64,000 bases of DNA from Entomomonas sp945283395 (GTDB taxonomy: Bacteria; Pseudomonadota; Gammaproteobacteria; Pseudomonadales; Pseudomonadaceae). The stretch's first letter is position 1, and each line of letters opens with the position of its first letter. Position numbers and translations under genes: made by a program. The stretch covers positions 124,001 through 188,000 of the forward strand of contig CAMLLC010000001.1 in the NCBI GenBank assembly GCA_946480835.1, read 5' to 3'. Below, one piece after another: positions 1 to 10,048 of the stretch. The notes beneath the pieces were generated by a model, which was given only the letters and a program-made list of their open reading frames with translations, searched no databases and had not been told where the DNA came from.

Positions 1-3000
1 CTGTTGTTTCCGTAGGCCCATAGCCATTAATTAAGATAGTTTGCTGTTCACAATAACGTTGCACTAAGGTATTATTTGCTGCTTCACCTCCTATACTTAA
101 TACAGGTATAGGAAGCAAATCATTTTTATCTAATAACGCCGGCGTTATGAAAGCAAAATAGATTTGCTTATCTTTTATATAAGCCACTAATGCATTAAAA
201 TCTAACCTTTTATCTTCTGATAGAAGATGTAAACAATGGCCTGATAATAAAGCGTTATAAACTTCTAAAACATGGGCATCAAATACATAGTTTGAGAACC
301 ATAATACATTCTTATAACCTTGCTCACTCTTTAAATGAAGAGCAGCTTGATTTGTTGTTGCAAAATTAACTAATGAATAGTGCTCAATCATTGCCCCCTT
401 TGGTTTTCCTGTAGTACCACTAGTATAGATGATATAAGCCAAATTATGTGATTTGGTTTGAGTGTTGATATTATGCGTATCATATCCACGAATCATATCT
501 ATAAAAGCATTATCATCTATTGAAATAATTGCCGTTGAATTTCCTAAACATTGGTTAAGATGGTTTTCATAGTAGGTATTGGTTAACACAGCCTTAGCTT
601 TCGTATCATCTACCATTAATTGAATTCTTTCATCTGGTGCTTTAGGGCTCATAGGAACATAACCTGCACCAGCTTTAAGGATGGCTAAAATACTAATTAT
701 CATCTGTTCAGATTTATCTAAATATAAAGCTATAAGATCATCAGGTTTAATGGTTAATGAAGCGATAAGATAATTAGCTAATTGATTCGTATAATCATTT
801 AGTTCTTGATAGGTAAGTTGAATATTTTCATAAACAACAGCTATATTATTAGGTGTTTTTTGTACTTGCTGCTCGAATATTTGGCTAACCAATTTATCCT
901 TAGCAAAAGGAGCCATACTAATGGGCTGTGCTATTACTAACTGTTGATACTCGTCGTGTGTTAAGAGGCTAAGTTGTTGCGTTAAAATGGCTGGATTGAT
1001 GATTAATTGTTGCAGCGTTAATTGAATACCTTGCAAAACACGCTCTATTGTTTGTTTACTAAATAGTTCACCCGCATATTTTATCTTAAACTGAATTTGT
1101 TCTAATTTTTCAAAAGCAATTACTGCCAATGGATAATCTAACTTTTCTTTGCTTTCTTGGAAGGTTACTTTCAATTGGCCATTAGTAATTTCTGAAATAG
1201 GATAATTCTCAAATACAAAGAGAGAATTAAACATACGGGTACCAGCTTGTTGTAGCTTGATAAGATTTATATTACAGTAATTATTAACATTATTTATATG
1301 GAGTTGGAGTTGTTTTATGGTATCAATAACCCGCCCTTCTGTATGTTCTAAAATAACAGGTAAGGTATTGATATATAGTCCAACTGACATCTCTATGCCA
1401 TCCAACGGTAAATTTCTACCTGACACCGTCATCCCTACAGTGGTTATCTTGGTATTACCATATAGACTTAATTGTTGATGCCAACAATATTGCATGAGGG
1501 CATTAAGAGTTATATCATTGTTATGACATAATTGTTTTAACTGCTTTGACTGCTGTTTTGTGAATGTTATCGCTAGCTCTTGTTGATCAATAACAAATTT
1601 ATGTTCACTCAATTTAAGGTGACGCATCTCTTCCTTCAAGAGGTTTTCTAAATTATCTGAATCAGTAGAATTAGTTAAATAACTCTGCCAGAAAGCTTCA
1701 GCTTCATGCGCTTTTTCTTGTAAAATTTGTTGCGCTTTAAAATAGCAATCATCAATTTGTTCAAGAAAAGGTTTGTTATTAATTAAATTGAGGTAATTTT
1801 GGTGAACATTATTTAATAGAACTGGAACACTCCAACCGTCTATAATGGCATGATGACAATTGAAAAGACATTGGAAGTGATCCTCTGTCAGTTTAACTAA
1901 ATAGATTCTAAATAGCATTCCTTGGGTTAAGTCATAACTAATTTGCAGATCTTTTTCAATAAGTTGTTTGATTTTTGCTGATTGTTGATGCTCAGTTAGT
2001 AAGCAAAGGTCTATAAACGTCCAGCCAAAACTGCTCTGCTTATCGATAAGTTGAATAAATTCCTCATCCCAAGAAAAACGTAAACGCAATGCAGGATAAT
2101 TACGTTGACTGATCTGCCAAGCTTGTTTGAGTATATCAATTTGTATACTATTATAATAATCCCATATCATTTGAACACGATAAGCACTATCTGAAGCACC
2201 CTGCGCCACATCATGGTAGATAAAACCTTGTTGTAAACTATTAGCAGGATAAATAGCCTCAATTTCCTTATTAACCTGTAATTTATCAAGCAACTTCGCT
2301 GAAATAATACCATTTATATCAGAAACAGTAAGATAAGATCGTTTAGTAGCGACTAATAGAGTAATTAATTCAGTTAATTGCTGATTAAATACCATAGAAA
2401 ATTGTTTGAGTTTATTTTGACTTAAATAAGCCTCAACATTGAATTGTAATTGATTGTTTAGAACACCACCATTTAATGAAAGAAATTCTGTTATTCGATT
2501 ATTAGGAGAGATAGATACACCTGATCCTTCGTGGCTGAATGTCCATAAGGTACTATCCTGATCAGTATCAAATTGACCTAAGTAATTAAAACAAATAGTA
2601 GGTAATTGTTGTTTCACATAGCCTTGCAAAATACCATAACCTAATCCCTTTTGCGGAATAGATCTTAATAATTCTTTAGTGTTAACGAGGGTAGCTATTA
2701 TGCTTGATTCATTAGCCAATAACTTAACGGGATACATACAAGTAAACCAGCCAACAGTATTATTAACATCAATATCATCAAATAATTTTTCCCTACCATG
2801 TCCTTCTAACAAGAGATAATGCGTTGGAGTGTCAAAGACAATACTTAATGTTTGAATTAATGCTGCTAATAAAATATCGTTAATAGTTGTATGATAAATA
2901 CTATTAGTTTCTTTTAATAAACATCTGGTTTGGTGTTCTGAAAGCTGTATCTGTAGTTTGCTTAATGTATCTGTACTAAATTGATTAATATATTGTTGGT

Positions 3001-6000
3001 ATATCTCAAAGTCAGCTAATAAGTTATGCCAATACTCAAGTTCATCCATATTACTTTTGTTAGATAAATAATTTTGCTGGGCATTAACCCATTGTCTATA
3101 ACTTGTTCCTTTAGCACCTAATATTTGCTCTGGATTTAAAGTTTCATCAAACGGTTGATGTTGTCTAAAAAACTCGTAGAGTGACTGCAAATCATGTTTA
3201 ATAATACGCCAACTAACAGCATCAATATTTAAATGGTGCACCGCAATATGAATACGTGCACTATTATCCGGGTAGCCTTCTAAATAGCCTATGTGATATA
3301 GACAGCCATGCTTAATATCAAATTGGCTTTGCCATTTCGTTAATACCTGTGAAATCTGCTCGCAAGACAATCCATTAATTGTGGCGCAATCAAAAGCAAG
3401 GGGTTGTAACTTTTGATAGTTACCTTTATCTAGATTAGGATAGATAGTACGAAACATATCATGGTATGCAACTAATTTCTGGGCACTTAATTTAAGTATT
3501 TGATGATTTAATACTGGAACTTTTATTAAAAAAGCTTGATTCCAATGCCCAGCATCTGGCGATTTACCCAGCGTCATACTATTAAAGAACCATTGCTGAA
3601 TAGGAGATAAAGCAATATCACCTTCTAGTAGCCCCTGTTCGGACTGGATATTAACTGACATTTTATTGTTATTTTTAATCACATAGTCACTTAATGCTTT
3701 AATAGTTCTATAATTAAAAATATCTTTAATAGAAAGATAATAACCTAGTGCTTGCCGAATACGACTAGCTAGCTGAATACTACTAATACTATCGCCACCT
3801 AGCTTAAAGAAGTCATCTTCTATACTAATATTTTTTTCTTCAATTCTAAGTACATCTGCAACTATTTGACAAAAAACTTGTTCTACCTTATTAGTAGGAG
3901 CGACAAAAGAATGAGAAATAGTCAATTCAGGGGTAGGCAAAGCTTTACGATCAATCTTTCCATTTAAATTCAATGGAAAAGCTGCTAAATAAATAAAGGC
4001 TGTTGGTAGCATATATTCAGGCAGAAATTGTATTAAGTAGCTGGTTAATGCTTCGCTAACCAGTACTTGATCTGCCACATAGTAAGCTGCTAAGTATTTG
4101 TGTCCACTAGCATTGGTTAGTGCTAATACCGCTGCTTGTTTTATTGTGGGATAACTCATTAAGCGGGTTTCTATTTCGCTAAGTTCTACTCTGAAACCTC
4201 GTATTTTTACTTGTAAGTCGTTACGCCCTAAATATTCTATGTTGCCATCAGGTAGGTAACAAACAAGGTCTCCCGTCTTGTATAACCGTCCGTTATAGCC
4301 TGTTTGTTTTTCTTGTGCTGTTTGAAAAGGATTGCTGATAAAGACTTTTTGGGTCAATTCTTGGTTGTTTAAATAACCTCGCCCTACCCCTGCCCCACCA
4401 ATGTATAGTTCGCCTATTGCACCAATAGGTACTGGCCGTTGTTGTTCATCTAGGATATAAAGGGTGGTATTGGTTAATGCTACTCCGATAGGTACGGAGT
4501 GGCTAAATGGTTGGCTGGCTTGGTTAGCCAAGTAGGTAACCGCAAATGTAGTGGTTTCTGTTGGCCCATAACCGTTTACTAATTTAACATGGGGGTAACG
4601 TGCTAAAAATTTATTTACATGATGGGCTGATAGTGCTTCACCACCTGCAAGTAGGTAATGTAATTGGGCTAAGTTAGGTAATTCTGCATCAACGATGGTA
4701 TTAAAAAATGCAGCAGTTGCAAAGAAGTTAGTAATTTTGTAATCGTTGAGTAGCTGGTTGAATGTTTCTAAATCTAGAAACTTTTCTTTAGTGACAATAA
4801 CAACTGTTGCCCCATTTAATAATGCCCCAAAAATATCGTAGGTCGATGCATCAAAATGATATCCTGAGATGCTGAGTAAACGGTCTGATTCGTCAATACT
4901 GACAAAGTTGGTATTATTTATTAAACGACTAATATTGTGATGCTCAATTAAGGTACCTTTAGGTTTGCCAGTTGTACCACTAGTATAAATTACATAGGCT
5001 AAGTCGTTAGGATGTGCATGACTTTTAAGGTTATCTGTTGGATAGTCACGTAATGTTTGGATAATCTCTGAATCATCAATAGCGTAAATAGCTAAGTGGG
5101 GGACAAGGGCTGTTAGCTTTTCAGTATAATGACTTTGAGTTAGAATAGCCTTTAATTTAGCGTCTTGTATAATATAGGCATTACGTTCGTCAGGGGCTTC
5201 TGGATCTAAAGGAACATAGGCTGCTCCCGCTTTCAAAATAGCTAAGATACAGATTATAATCTGTTCCGAACGATCAAGGTATAATCCCACAAAATCATCT
5301 GCTGTAAGATGGCATTGTTGTTGAAGGAAGTGGGCTAATTGATTAGCTTTAGCATTTAATACAGCATAAGTTAGTTGCTGTTGATTAAAGATAACCGCTA
5401 TATGGTTAGGGGTTTTAAGTACTTGTTCTTCAAATTGTTGATTAACTGACTGTTCATCTTTGTATGGTTTTCGTGTCTGGTTCTTGTCATGTATAAGTAA
5501 TTGATAGGTGCTATGATCTAGCAAACTTATTTTAGCTAGCGATTGCTGCTTTTCGCATGTTACAGCAAATTGCGCTAAAATAGTTTTATAGCAGACAATA
5601 AATTGCTCAATAGTTGCTGCTTTAAATAAACTTGTCGCATAGTTAAATACACCTGAAATAGACTCTCTAGAATCATCTAGTAATGTTGTGATGTCAAACT
5701 TAGCTGGTTGATAATCAGCTTGTGGAGTGTGGTAAAGAGTCAGTAAGTGTGCTAACTCTGTACTCTCAATATGACCAAAAGGCTGCACACTAAACATGAC
5801 TTGAAATATGGGATGTCTTGAAGCATCTTTTTCAAGATTAATAGTTTCAACTAGTTTTTCAAAAGGAATATCCTGCTGCTTTTGTGCACTGCTAATTAGT
5901 TCCCCTGTTTGTTTAATAAAATCAACTAAGGTAGCTTTATTATTGATATGCTGTCTTAAAGGTAAACTATTGACAAAAAAACCCATGGTATTTTCAATAC

Positions 6001-9000
6001 CTTGATAATGTCTACCTGCAGTTGGAGTACCAACAATGATATCTTTTTGATTACTAAAAGCATTTAAAAGCAAGTAATAGCCACTAAGTAAAACACTATA
6101 TAAACTAACATCTAGTTCTACCGCTAATTGCCTTAATTGTTGACTAAGTCCTGTATCGAGCTGAAAATGAATATCACGGCCTTGATAATCTATTTGTAAA
6201 GGGCGATCATAATCTGTTGGTAAATGTAAAGGAACATAATCAGCTAGTTGTTGTTGCCAATAGCTTAACTGTTGAGCTAATAGTGCACCCTGTAAATATT
6301 GACGTTGCCATAAAGCAAATTGTTTATATTGAACTTCCACAGCCGGTAACTCGGTAATATTAACAAAAGTAGAAGCACTATTTAGGGATCTTTGTTCATA
6401 TTGATGATAATAATGGGTTAGTTCTTTTATTAATAAATCTGTAGACCAACCATCAAAAGCAATATGGTGAATAACAATACTTACATAATAATCATTGGCT
6501 AATTGGTAAAACTTAATGGAAAGGGGGATTTCTTTATCTAATTTGAAAATCTTGTGCGTATGTTCATCAATATAATTATTTAGACTAGTTATTGAATCAC
6601 ACACTAATAATTCAAATTCTAAAGGTATCTTATCTATATCAATAGGATACTGATACCCTACCCCATCCTTATTGTTTTTTATTAATGAACGTAATACTTC
6701 ATGCCGGTGAATAATATGTCTCATAGCTAATTCAATAGCTCTGAGGCTTTTATTCTCAACCACTTTGAAAATTAATGGAATATTATAAGCGGATGTACCG
6801 CCTTCATAAGATTCGATAAACCATAAGCGCTCTTGGGCAAACGAAAGTAATTGATCTTCTGGCTTACTAACATTAATGGGAGTAATTACAACTCCTTTAT
6901 CCTTACTTTCATCAATAAATTTTCCTAATGCGCGGATAGTATGCCTAGAAAAGATATCAGCAATATGGATTTTCTTATTAAATTTTTTTGCTATCCTACT
7001 AGATAATTTTATTGCAATAATGCTATTGCCACCTAATTTAAAGAAGTCATCTTCAATACTTATACTGTGCGTGTTAAGACCTAGTAAGTCACTATAAATC
7101 TCAACTAAAAATTGCTCTGTAACAGTTTCTGGAGCGACAAAAGAATGAGAAATAGTCAATTCAGGGGTAGGCAAAGCTTTACGATCAATCTTTCCATTTA
7201 AATTCAATGGAAAAGCTGCTAAATAAATAAAGGCTGTTGGTAGCATATATTCAGGCAGAAATTGTATTAAGTAGCTGGTTAATGCTTCGCTAACCAGTAC
7301 TTGATCTGCCACATAGTAAGCTGCTAAGTATTTGTGTCCACTAGCATTGGTTAGTGCTAATACCGCTGCTTGTTTTATTGTGGGATAACTCATTAAGCGG
7401 GTTTCTATTTCGCTAAGTTCTACTCTGAAACCTCGTATTTTTACTTGTAAGTCGTTACGCCCTAAATATTCTATGTTGCCATCAGGTAGGTAACAAACAA
7501 GGTCTCCCGTCTTGTATAACCGTCCGTTATAGCCTGTTTGTTTTTCTTGTGCTGTTTGAAAAGGATTGCTGATAAAGACTTTTTGGGTCAATTCTTGGTT
7601 GTTTAAATAACCTCGCCCTACCCCTGCCCCACCAATGTATAGTTCGCCTATTGCACCAATAGGTACTGGCCGTTGTTGTTCATCTAGGATATAAAGGGTG
7701 GTATTGGTTAATGCTACTCCGATAGGTACGGAGTGGCTAAATGGTTGGCTGGCTTGGTTAGCCAAGTAGGTAACCGCAAATGTAGTGGTTTCTGTTGGCC
7801 CATAACCGTTTACTAATTTAACATGGGGGTAACGTGCTAAAAATTTATTTACATGATGGGCTGATAGTGCTTCACCACCTGCAAGTAGGTAATGTAATTG
7901 GGCTAAGTTAGGTAATTCTGCATCAACGATGGTATTAAAAAATGCAGCAGTTGCAAAGAAGTTAGTAATTTTGTAATCGTTGAGTAGCTGGTTGAATGTT
8001 TCTAAATCTAGAAACTTTTCTTTAGTGACAATAACAACTGTTGCCCCATTTAATAATGCCCCAAAAATATCGTAGGTCGATGCATCAAAATGATATCCTG
8101 AGATGCTGAGTAAACGGTCTGATTCGTCAATACTGACAAAGTTGGTATTATTTATTAAACGACTAATATTGTGATGCTCAATTAAGGTACCTTTAGGTTT
8201 GCCAGTTGTACCACTAGTATAAATTACATAGGCTAAGTCGTTAGGATGTGCATGACTTTTAAGGTTATCTGTTGGATAGTCACGTAATGTTTGGATAATC
8301 TCTGAATCATCAATAGCGTAAATAGCTAAGTGGGGGACAAGGGCTGTTAGCTTTTCAGTATAATGACTTTGAGTTAGAATAGCCTTTAATTTAGCGTCTT
8401 GTATAATATAGGCATTACGTTCGTCAGGGGCTTCTGGATCTAAAGGAACATAGGCTGCTCCCGCTTTCAAAATAGCTAAGATACAGATTATAATCTGTTC
8501 CGAACGATCAAGGTATAATCCCACAAAATCATCTGCTGTAAGATGGCATTGTTGTTGAAGGAAGTGGGCTAATTGATTAGCTTTAGCATTTAATACAGCA
8601 TAAGTTAGTTGCTGTTGATTAAAGATAACCGCTATATGGTTAGGGGTTTTAAGTACTTGTTCTTCAAATTGTTGATTAACTGACTGTTCATCTTTGTATG
8701 GTTTTCGTGTCTGGTTCTTGTCATGTATAAGTAATTGATAGGTAGCATCATCAATGATATTAATATTTTTAATCAATACATCTGCTTGATTGTTCAATAA
8801 GTAATTAAGCAATGTGCTGAATAATTGTTGATATAGTTGGACAAATTGCTTAACAAGTTCTTTATCTAAGATATGCTGATTGAATTTAACACGATAGTTA
8901 ATACGATCATGATGCTCCTCTTGCTCAAAAATAAGCTTATTTGCAAGATCTATTTGAAATTCATGATTAATTTTTTCATCAGTAATACCATTCAGACTTG

Positions 9001-10048
9001 AAGTATGATCACGCAGAAAAGTCTGTACGAAAGCAACATCTAGTATAGCGGAGTTATCAGCATAAGAAATTATGTCATAAATAGGTAAATATTTTGCACT
9101 AGTTTTTTTAACTTCTTTATGATAATCCAACATTGCATCAATGGTGGATTGTAATGTTGTATTATCATCAAAATGATAATTGATAGGAAGAGTATTGACG
9201 TGAGCACCATATAATAGCTCTTTTCCTTCTAAGATAGCCACTGGATAAACTAAAGGAATATTTTCTTGCTTAGCCATTTTATGGAGCAATAATGCCATTA
9301 CTAATTGGCCAAATAAGTAGGTAGTTATTTTATAATGCCGACGTAGTGATTTAACTTGTTTGGCTATTTCTTCATCATAATGGAAGATATATTCAGTAAT
9401 AGCTAAGCAGTACTGCTCTGGAACAGAATAAGCTGATTTTAAAAAAGTTAAATCAATATTTTTTACATTATTTAAATGCTGTTTCCAAAAAGACTCTATT
9501 TGAGTTTTTTTAGAAGATAGCAAAGTTTCAAAGGAATTGGTTAATTCTTGATGTGTTTTAGACTGCATTTCTATACTGGGCAAAGTATAGTTAATTCCAT
9601 TATAATACAACCTAAATTTATCCCAAGTTTCCTCTGTGCTGATACCATCAACAGCTATATGATGAAAAACAAATAATAACCTATATTGTTCATCTGCCAA
9701 TCGAATGATATGTATTCGACCTAAAGGATCTTTTTCTAAATCAAAATGAGTTAAAACAATATTTCTTATTTCTTCGCTTGTTAGTGCAGAGTCATAATAA
9801 TAAATAATATCGGCATCTGTTACTGGTTCTCTTCTAACCCAATATACTGTATTATCAATAGTGCAGGTATTATGGCGAAAAATGAAATGCTCATTAAAGA
9901 TTTTTTTTATACTATCTATAAGGCGTTGTAAATCCATTTTTCCAGTTACAGTATTATCAATGACCATATTATAATCACTACGCATCGGGTCTGCTAACCA
10001 CTCGTAGTAAAATATTAATTGATAAGGGGTTAATTTAATATTTTCCAT
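1..10048 (-). CDS. Nonribosomal peptide synthetase, C-A-T-C-A-T-E-C-A (3' end beyond window)
   Basis: Giant NRPS, open at the left edge, with 3349 codons visible and no stop in the parts I translated. The start ATG at 10048 has an AGG about 10 bases upstream. Domains by approximate residue: C1 1-430 (HHIAVDG), A1 435-970 (YTSGTTGKPKG, NGYGPTE, NGKIDRK), T1 near 1005 (LGGNSI), C2 1060-1500 (HHIAFDG), A2 1513-2050 (identical to A1), T2 near 2086 (LGGDSI), epimerisation domain 2150-2550 (PIQQWFF, HHLNIDAVSW, VGWFTCMYPV, FNYLGQFD), C3 2586-3030 (HHAIIDG), A3 from about 3050 to beyond the edge. GGDSI in T2 is the form known for carrier domains that feed an E domain, and C3 has the upstream motif typical of C domains following E. 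A1/A2 specificity residues read by eye as D-A-Y-F-L-G-G-T-F plus Lys, which resembles Val/Ile-type codes. The leading C domain suggests an acyl-capped product. The terminating domain and any thioesterase lie outside the window. Confidence 0.95.
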   Translation of the reverse strand, partial: MENIKLTPYQLIFYYEWLADPMRSDYNMVIDNTVTGKMDLQRLIDSIKKIFNEHFIFRHNTCTIDNTVYWVRREPVTDADIIYYYDSALTSEEIRNIVLTHFDLEKDPLGRIHIIRLADEQYRLLFVFHHIAVDGISTEETWDKFRLYYNGINYTLPSIEMQSKTHQELTNSFETLLSSKKTQIESFWKQHLNNVKNIDLTFLKSAYSVPEQYCLAITEYIFHYDEEIAKQVKSLRRHYKITTYLFGQLVMALLLHKMAKQENIPLVYPVAILEGKELLYGAHVNTLPINYHFDDNTTLQSTIDAMLDYHKEVKKTSAKYLPIYDIISYADNSAILDVAFVQTFLRDHTSSLNGITDEKINHEFQIDLANKLIFEQEEHHDRINYRVKFNQHILDKELVKQFVQLYQQLFSTLLNYLLNNQADVLIKNINIIDDATYQLLIHDKNQTRKPYKDEQSVNQQFEEQVLKTPNHIAVIFNQQQLTYAVLNAKANQLAHFLQQQCHLTADDFVGLYLDRSEQIIICILAILKAGAAYVPLDPEAPDERNAYIIQDAKLKAILTQSHYTEKLTALVPHLAIYAIDDSEIIQTLRDYPTDNLKSHAHPNDLAYVIYTSGTTGKPKGTLIEHHNISRLINNTNFVSIDESDRLLSISGYHFDASTYDIFGALLNGATVVIVTKEKFLDLETFNQLLNDYKITNFFATAAFFNTIVDAELPNLAQLHYLLAGGEALSAHHVNKFLARYPHVKLVNGYGPTETTTFAVTYLANQASQPFSHSVPIGVALTNTTLYILDEQQRPVPIGAIGELYIGGAGVGRGYLNNQELTQKVFISNPFQTAQEKQTGYNGRLYKTGDLVCYLPDGNIEYLGRNDLQVKIRGFRVELSEIETRLMSYPTIKQAAVLALTNASGHKYLAAYYVADQVLVSEALTSYLIQFLPEYMLPTAFIYLAAFPLNLNGKIDRKALPTPELTISHSFVAPETVTEQFLVEIYSDLLGLNTHSISIEDDFFKLGGNSIIAIKLSSRIAKKFNKKIHIADIFSRHTIRALGKFIDESKDKGVVITPINVSKPEDQLLSFAQERLWFIESYEGGTSAYNIPLIFKVVENKSLRAIELAMRHIIHRHEVLRSLIKNNKDGVGYQYPIDIDKIPLEFELLVCDSITSLNNYIDEHTHKIFKLDKEIPLSIKFYQLANDYYVSIVIHHIAFDGWSTDLLIKELTHYYHQYEQRSLNSASTFVNITELPAVEVQYKQFALWQRQYLQGALLAQQLSYWQQQLADYVPLHLPTDYDRPLQIDYQGRDIHFQLDTGLSQQLRQLAVELDVSLYSVLLSGYYLLLNAFSNQKDIIVGTPTAGRHYQGIENTMGFFVNSLPLRQHINNKATLVDFIKQTGELISSAQKQQDIPFEKLVETINLEKDASRHPIFQVMFSVQPFGHIESTELAHLLTLYHTPQADYQPAKFDITTLLDDSRESISGVFNYATSLFKAATIEQFIVCYKTILAQFAVTCEKQQSLAKISLLDHSTYQLLIHDKNQTRKPYKDEQSVNQQFEEQVLKTPNHIAVIFNQQQLTYAVLNAKANQLAHFLQQQCHLTADDFVGLYLDRSEQIIICILAILKAGAAYVPLDPEAPDERNAYIIQDAKLKAILTQSHYTEKLTALVPHLAIYAIDDSEIIQTLRDYPTDNLKSHAHPNDLAYVIYTSGTTGKPKGTLIEHHNISRLINNTNFVSIDESDRLLSISGYHFDASTYDIFGALLNGATVVIVTKEKFLDLETFNQLLNDYKITNFFATAAFFNTIVDAELPNLAQLHYLLAGGEALSAHHVNKFLARYPHVKLVNGYGPTETTTFAVTYLANQASQPFSHSVPIGVALTNTTLYILDEQQRPVPIGAIGELYIGGAGVGRGYLNNQELTQKVFISNPFQTAQEKQTGYNGRLYKTGDLVCYLPDGNIEYLGRNDLQVKIRGFRVELSEIETRLMSYPTIKQAAVLALTNASGHKYLAAYYVADQVLVSEALTSYLIQFLPEYMLPTAFIYLAAFPLNLNGKIDRKALPTPELTISHSFVAPTNKVEQVFCQIVADVLRIEEKNISIEDDFFKLGGDSISSIQLASRIRQALGYYLSIKDIFNYRTIKALSDYVIKNNNKMSVNIQSEQGLLEGDIALSPIQQWFFNSMTLGKSPDAGHWNQAFLIKVPVLNHQILKLSAQKLVAYHDMFRTIYPNLDKGNYQKLQPLAFDCATINGLSCEQISQVLTKWQSQFDIKHGCLYHIGYLEGYPDNSARIHIAVHHLNIDAVSWRIIKHDLQSLYEFFRQHQPFDETLNPEQILGAKGTSYRQWVNAQQNYLSNKSNMDELEYWHNLLADFEIYQQYINQFSTDTLSKLQIQLSEHQTRCLLKETNSIYHTTINDILLAALIQTLSIVFDTPTHYLLLEGHGREKLFDDIDVNNTVGWFTCMYPVKLLANESSIIATLVNTKELLRSIPQKGLGYGILQGYVKQQLPTICFNYLGQFDTDQDSTLWTFSHEGSGVSISPNNRITEFLSLNGGVLNNQLQFNVEAYLSQNKLKQFSMVFNQQLTELITLLVATKRSYLTVSDINGIISAKLLDKLQVNKEIEAIYPANSLQQGFIYHDVAQGASDSAYRVQMIWDYYNSIQIDILKQAWQISQRNYPALRLRFSWDEEFIQLIDKQSSFGWTFIDLCLLTEHQQSAKIKQLIEKDLQISYDLTQGMLFRIYLVKLTEDHFQCLFNCHHAIIDGWSVPVLLNNVHQNYLNLINNKPFLEQIDDCYFKAQQILQEKAHEAEAFWQSYLTNSTDSDNLENLLKEEMRHLKLSEHKFVIDQQELAITFTKQQSKQLKQLCHNNDITLNALMQYCWHQQLSLYGNTKITTVGMTVSGRNLPLDGIEMSVGLYINTLPVILEHTEGRVIDTIKQLQLHINNVNNYCNINLIKLQQAGTRMFNSLFVFENYPISEITNGQLKVTFQESKEKLDYPLAVIAFEKLEQIQFKIKYAGELFSKQTIERVLQGIQLTLQQLIINPAILTQQLSLLTHDEYQQLVIAQPISMAPFAKDKLVSQIFEQQVQKTPNNIAVVYENIQLTYQELNDYTNQLANYLIASLTIKPDDLIALYLDKSEQMIISILAILKAGAGYVPMSPKAPDERIQLMVDDTKAKAVLTNTYYENHLNQCLGNSTAIISIDDNAFIDMIRGYDTHNINTQTKSHNLAYIIYTSGTTGKPKGAMIEHYSLVNFATTNQAALHLKSEQGYKNVLWFSNYVFDAHVLEVYNALLSGHCLHLLSEDKRLDFNALVAYIKDKQIYFAFITPALLDKNDLLPIPVLSIGGEAANNTLVQRYCEQQTILINGYGPTETT
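3897..5509 (-). repeat. Exact 1613-bp direct repeat, copy in NRPS module 2 (A2)
   Basis: Read line by line against 7131-8743 at a constant offset of 3234 bases, I found no mismatch or indel. The copy covers the complete A domain from the C-A linker (TYQLLIHDKN) to the A-T linker just past the NGKIDRK motif. Sequence on both sides diverges at once. This points to very recent duplication or gene conversion confined to the adenylation domain. Confidence 0.95.
7131..8743 (-). repeat. Exact 1613-bp direct repeat, copy in NRPS module 1 (A1)
   Basis: Partner of 3897-5509, same orientation. It encodes the whole A1 domain of the NRPS. The neighbouring carrier domains T1 and T2 differ clearly (LGGNSI against LGGDSI), and the flanking C domains differ too, so the unit shared is the adenylation domain and not the module. 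Modules 1 and 2 should therefore activate the same amino acid. Confidence 0.95.

Noticed and set aside
3897..8743. A mobile element or transposon as explanation for the 1613-bp repeat
   Set aside because: The repeat encodes only an adenylation domain, has no transposase or terminal inverted repeats, and lies in frame within one gene.
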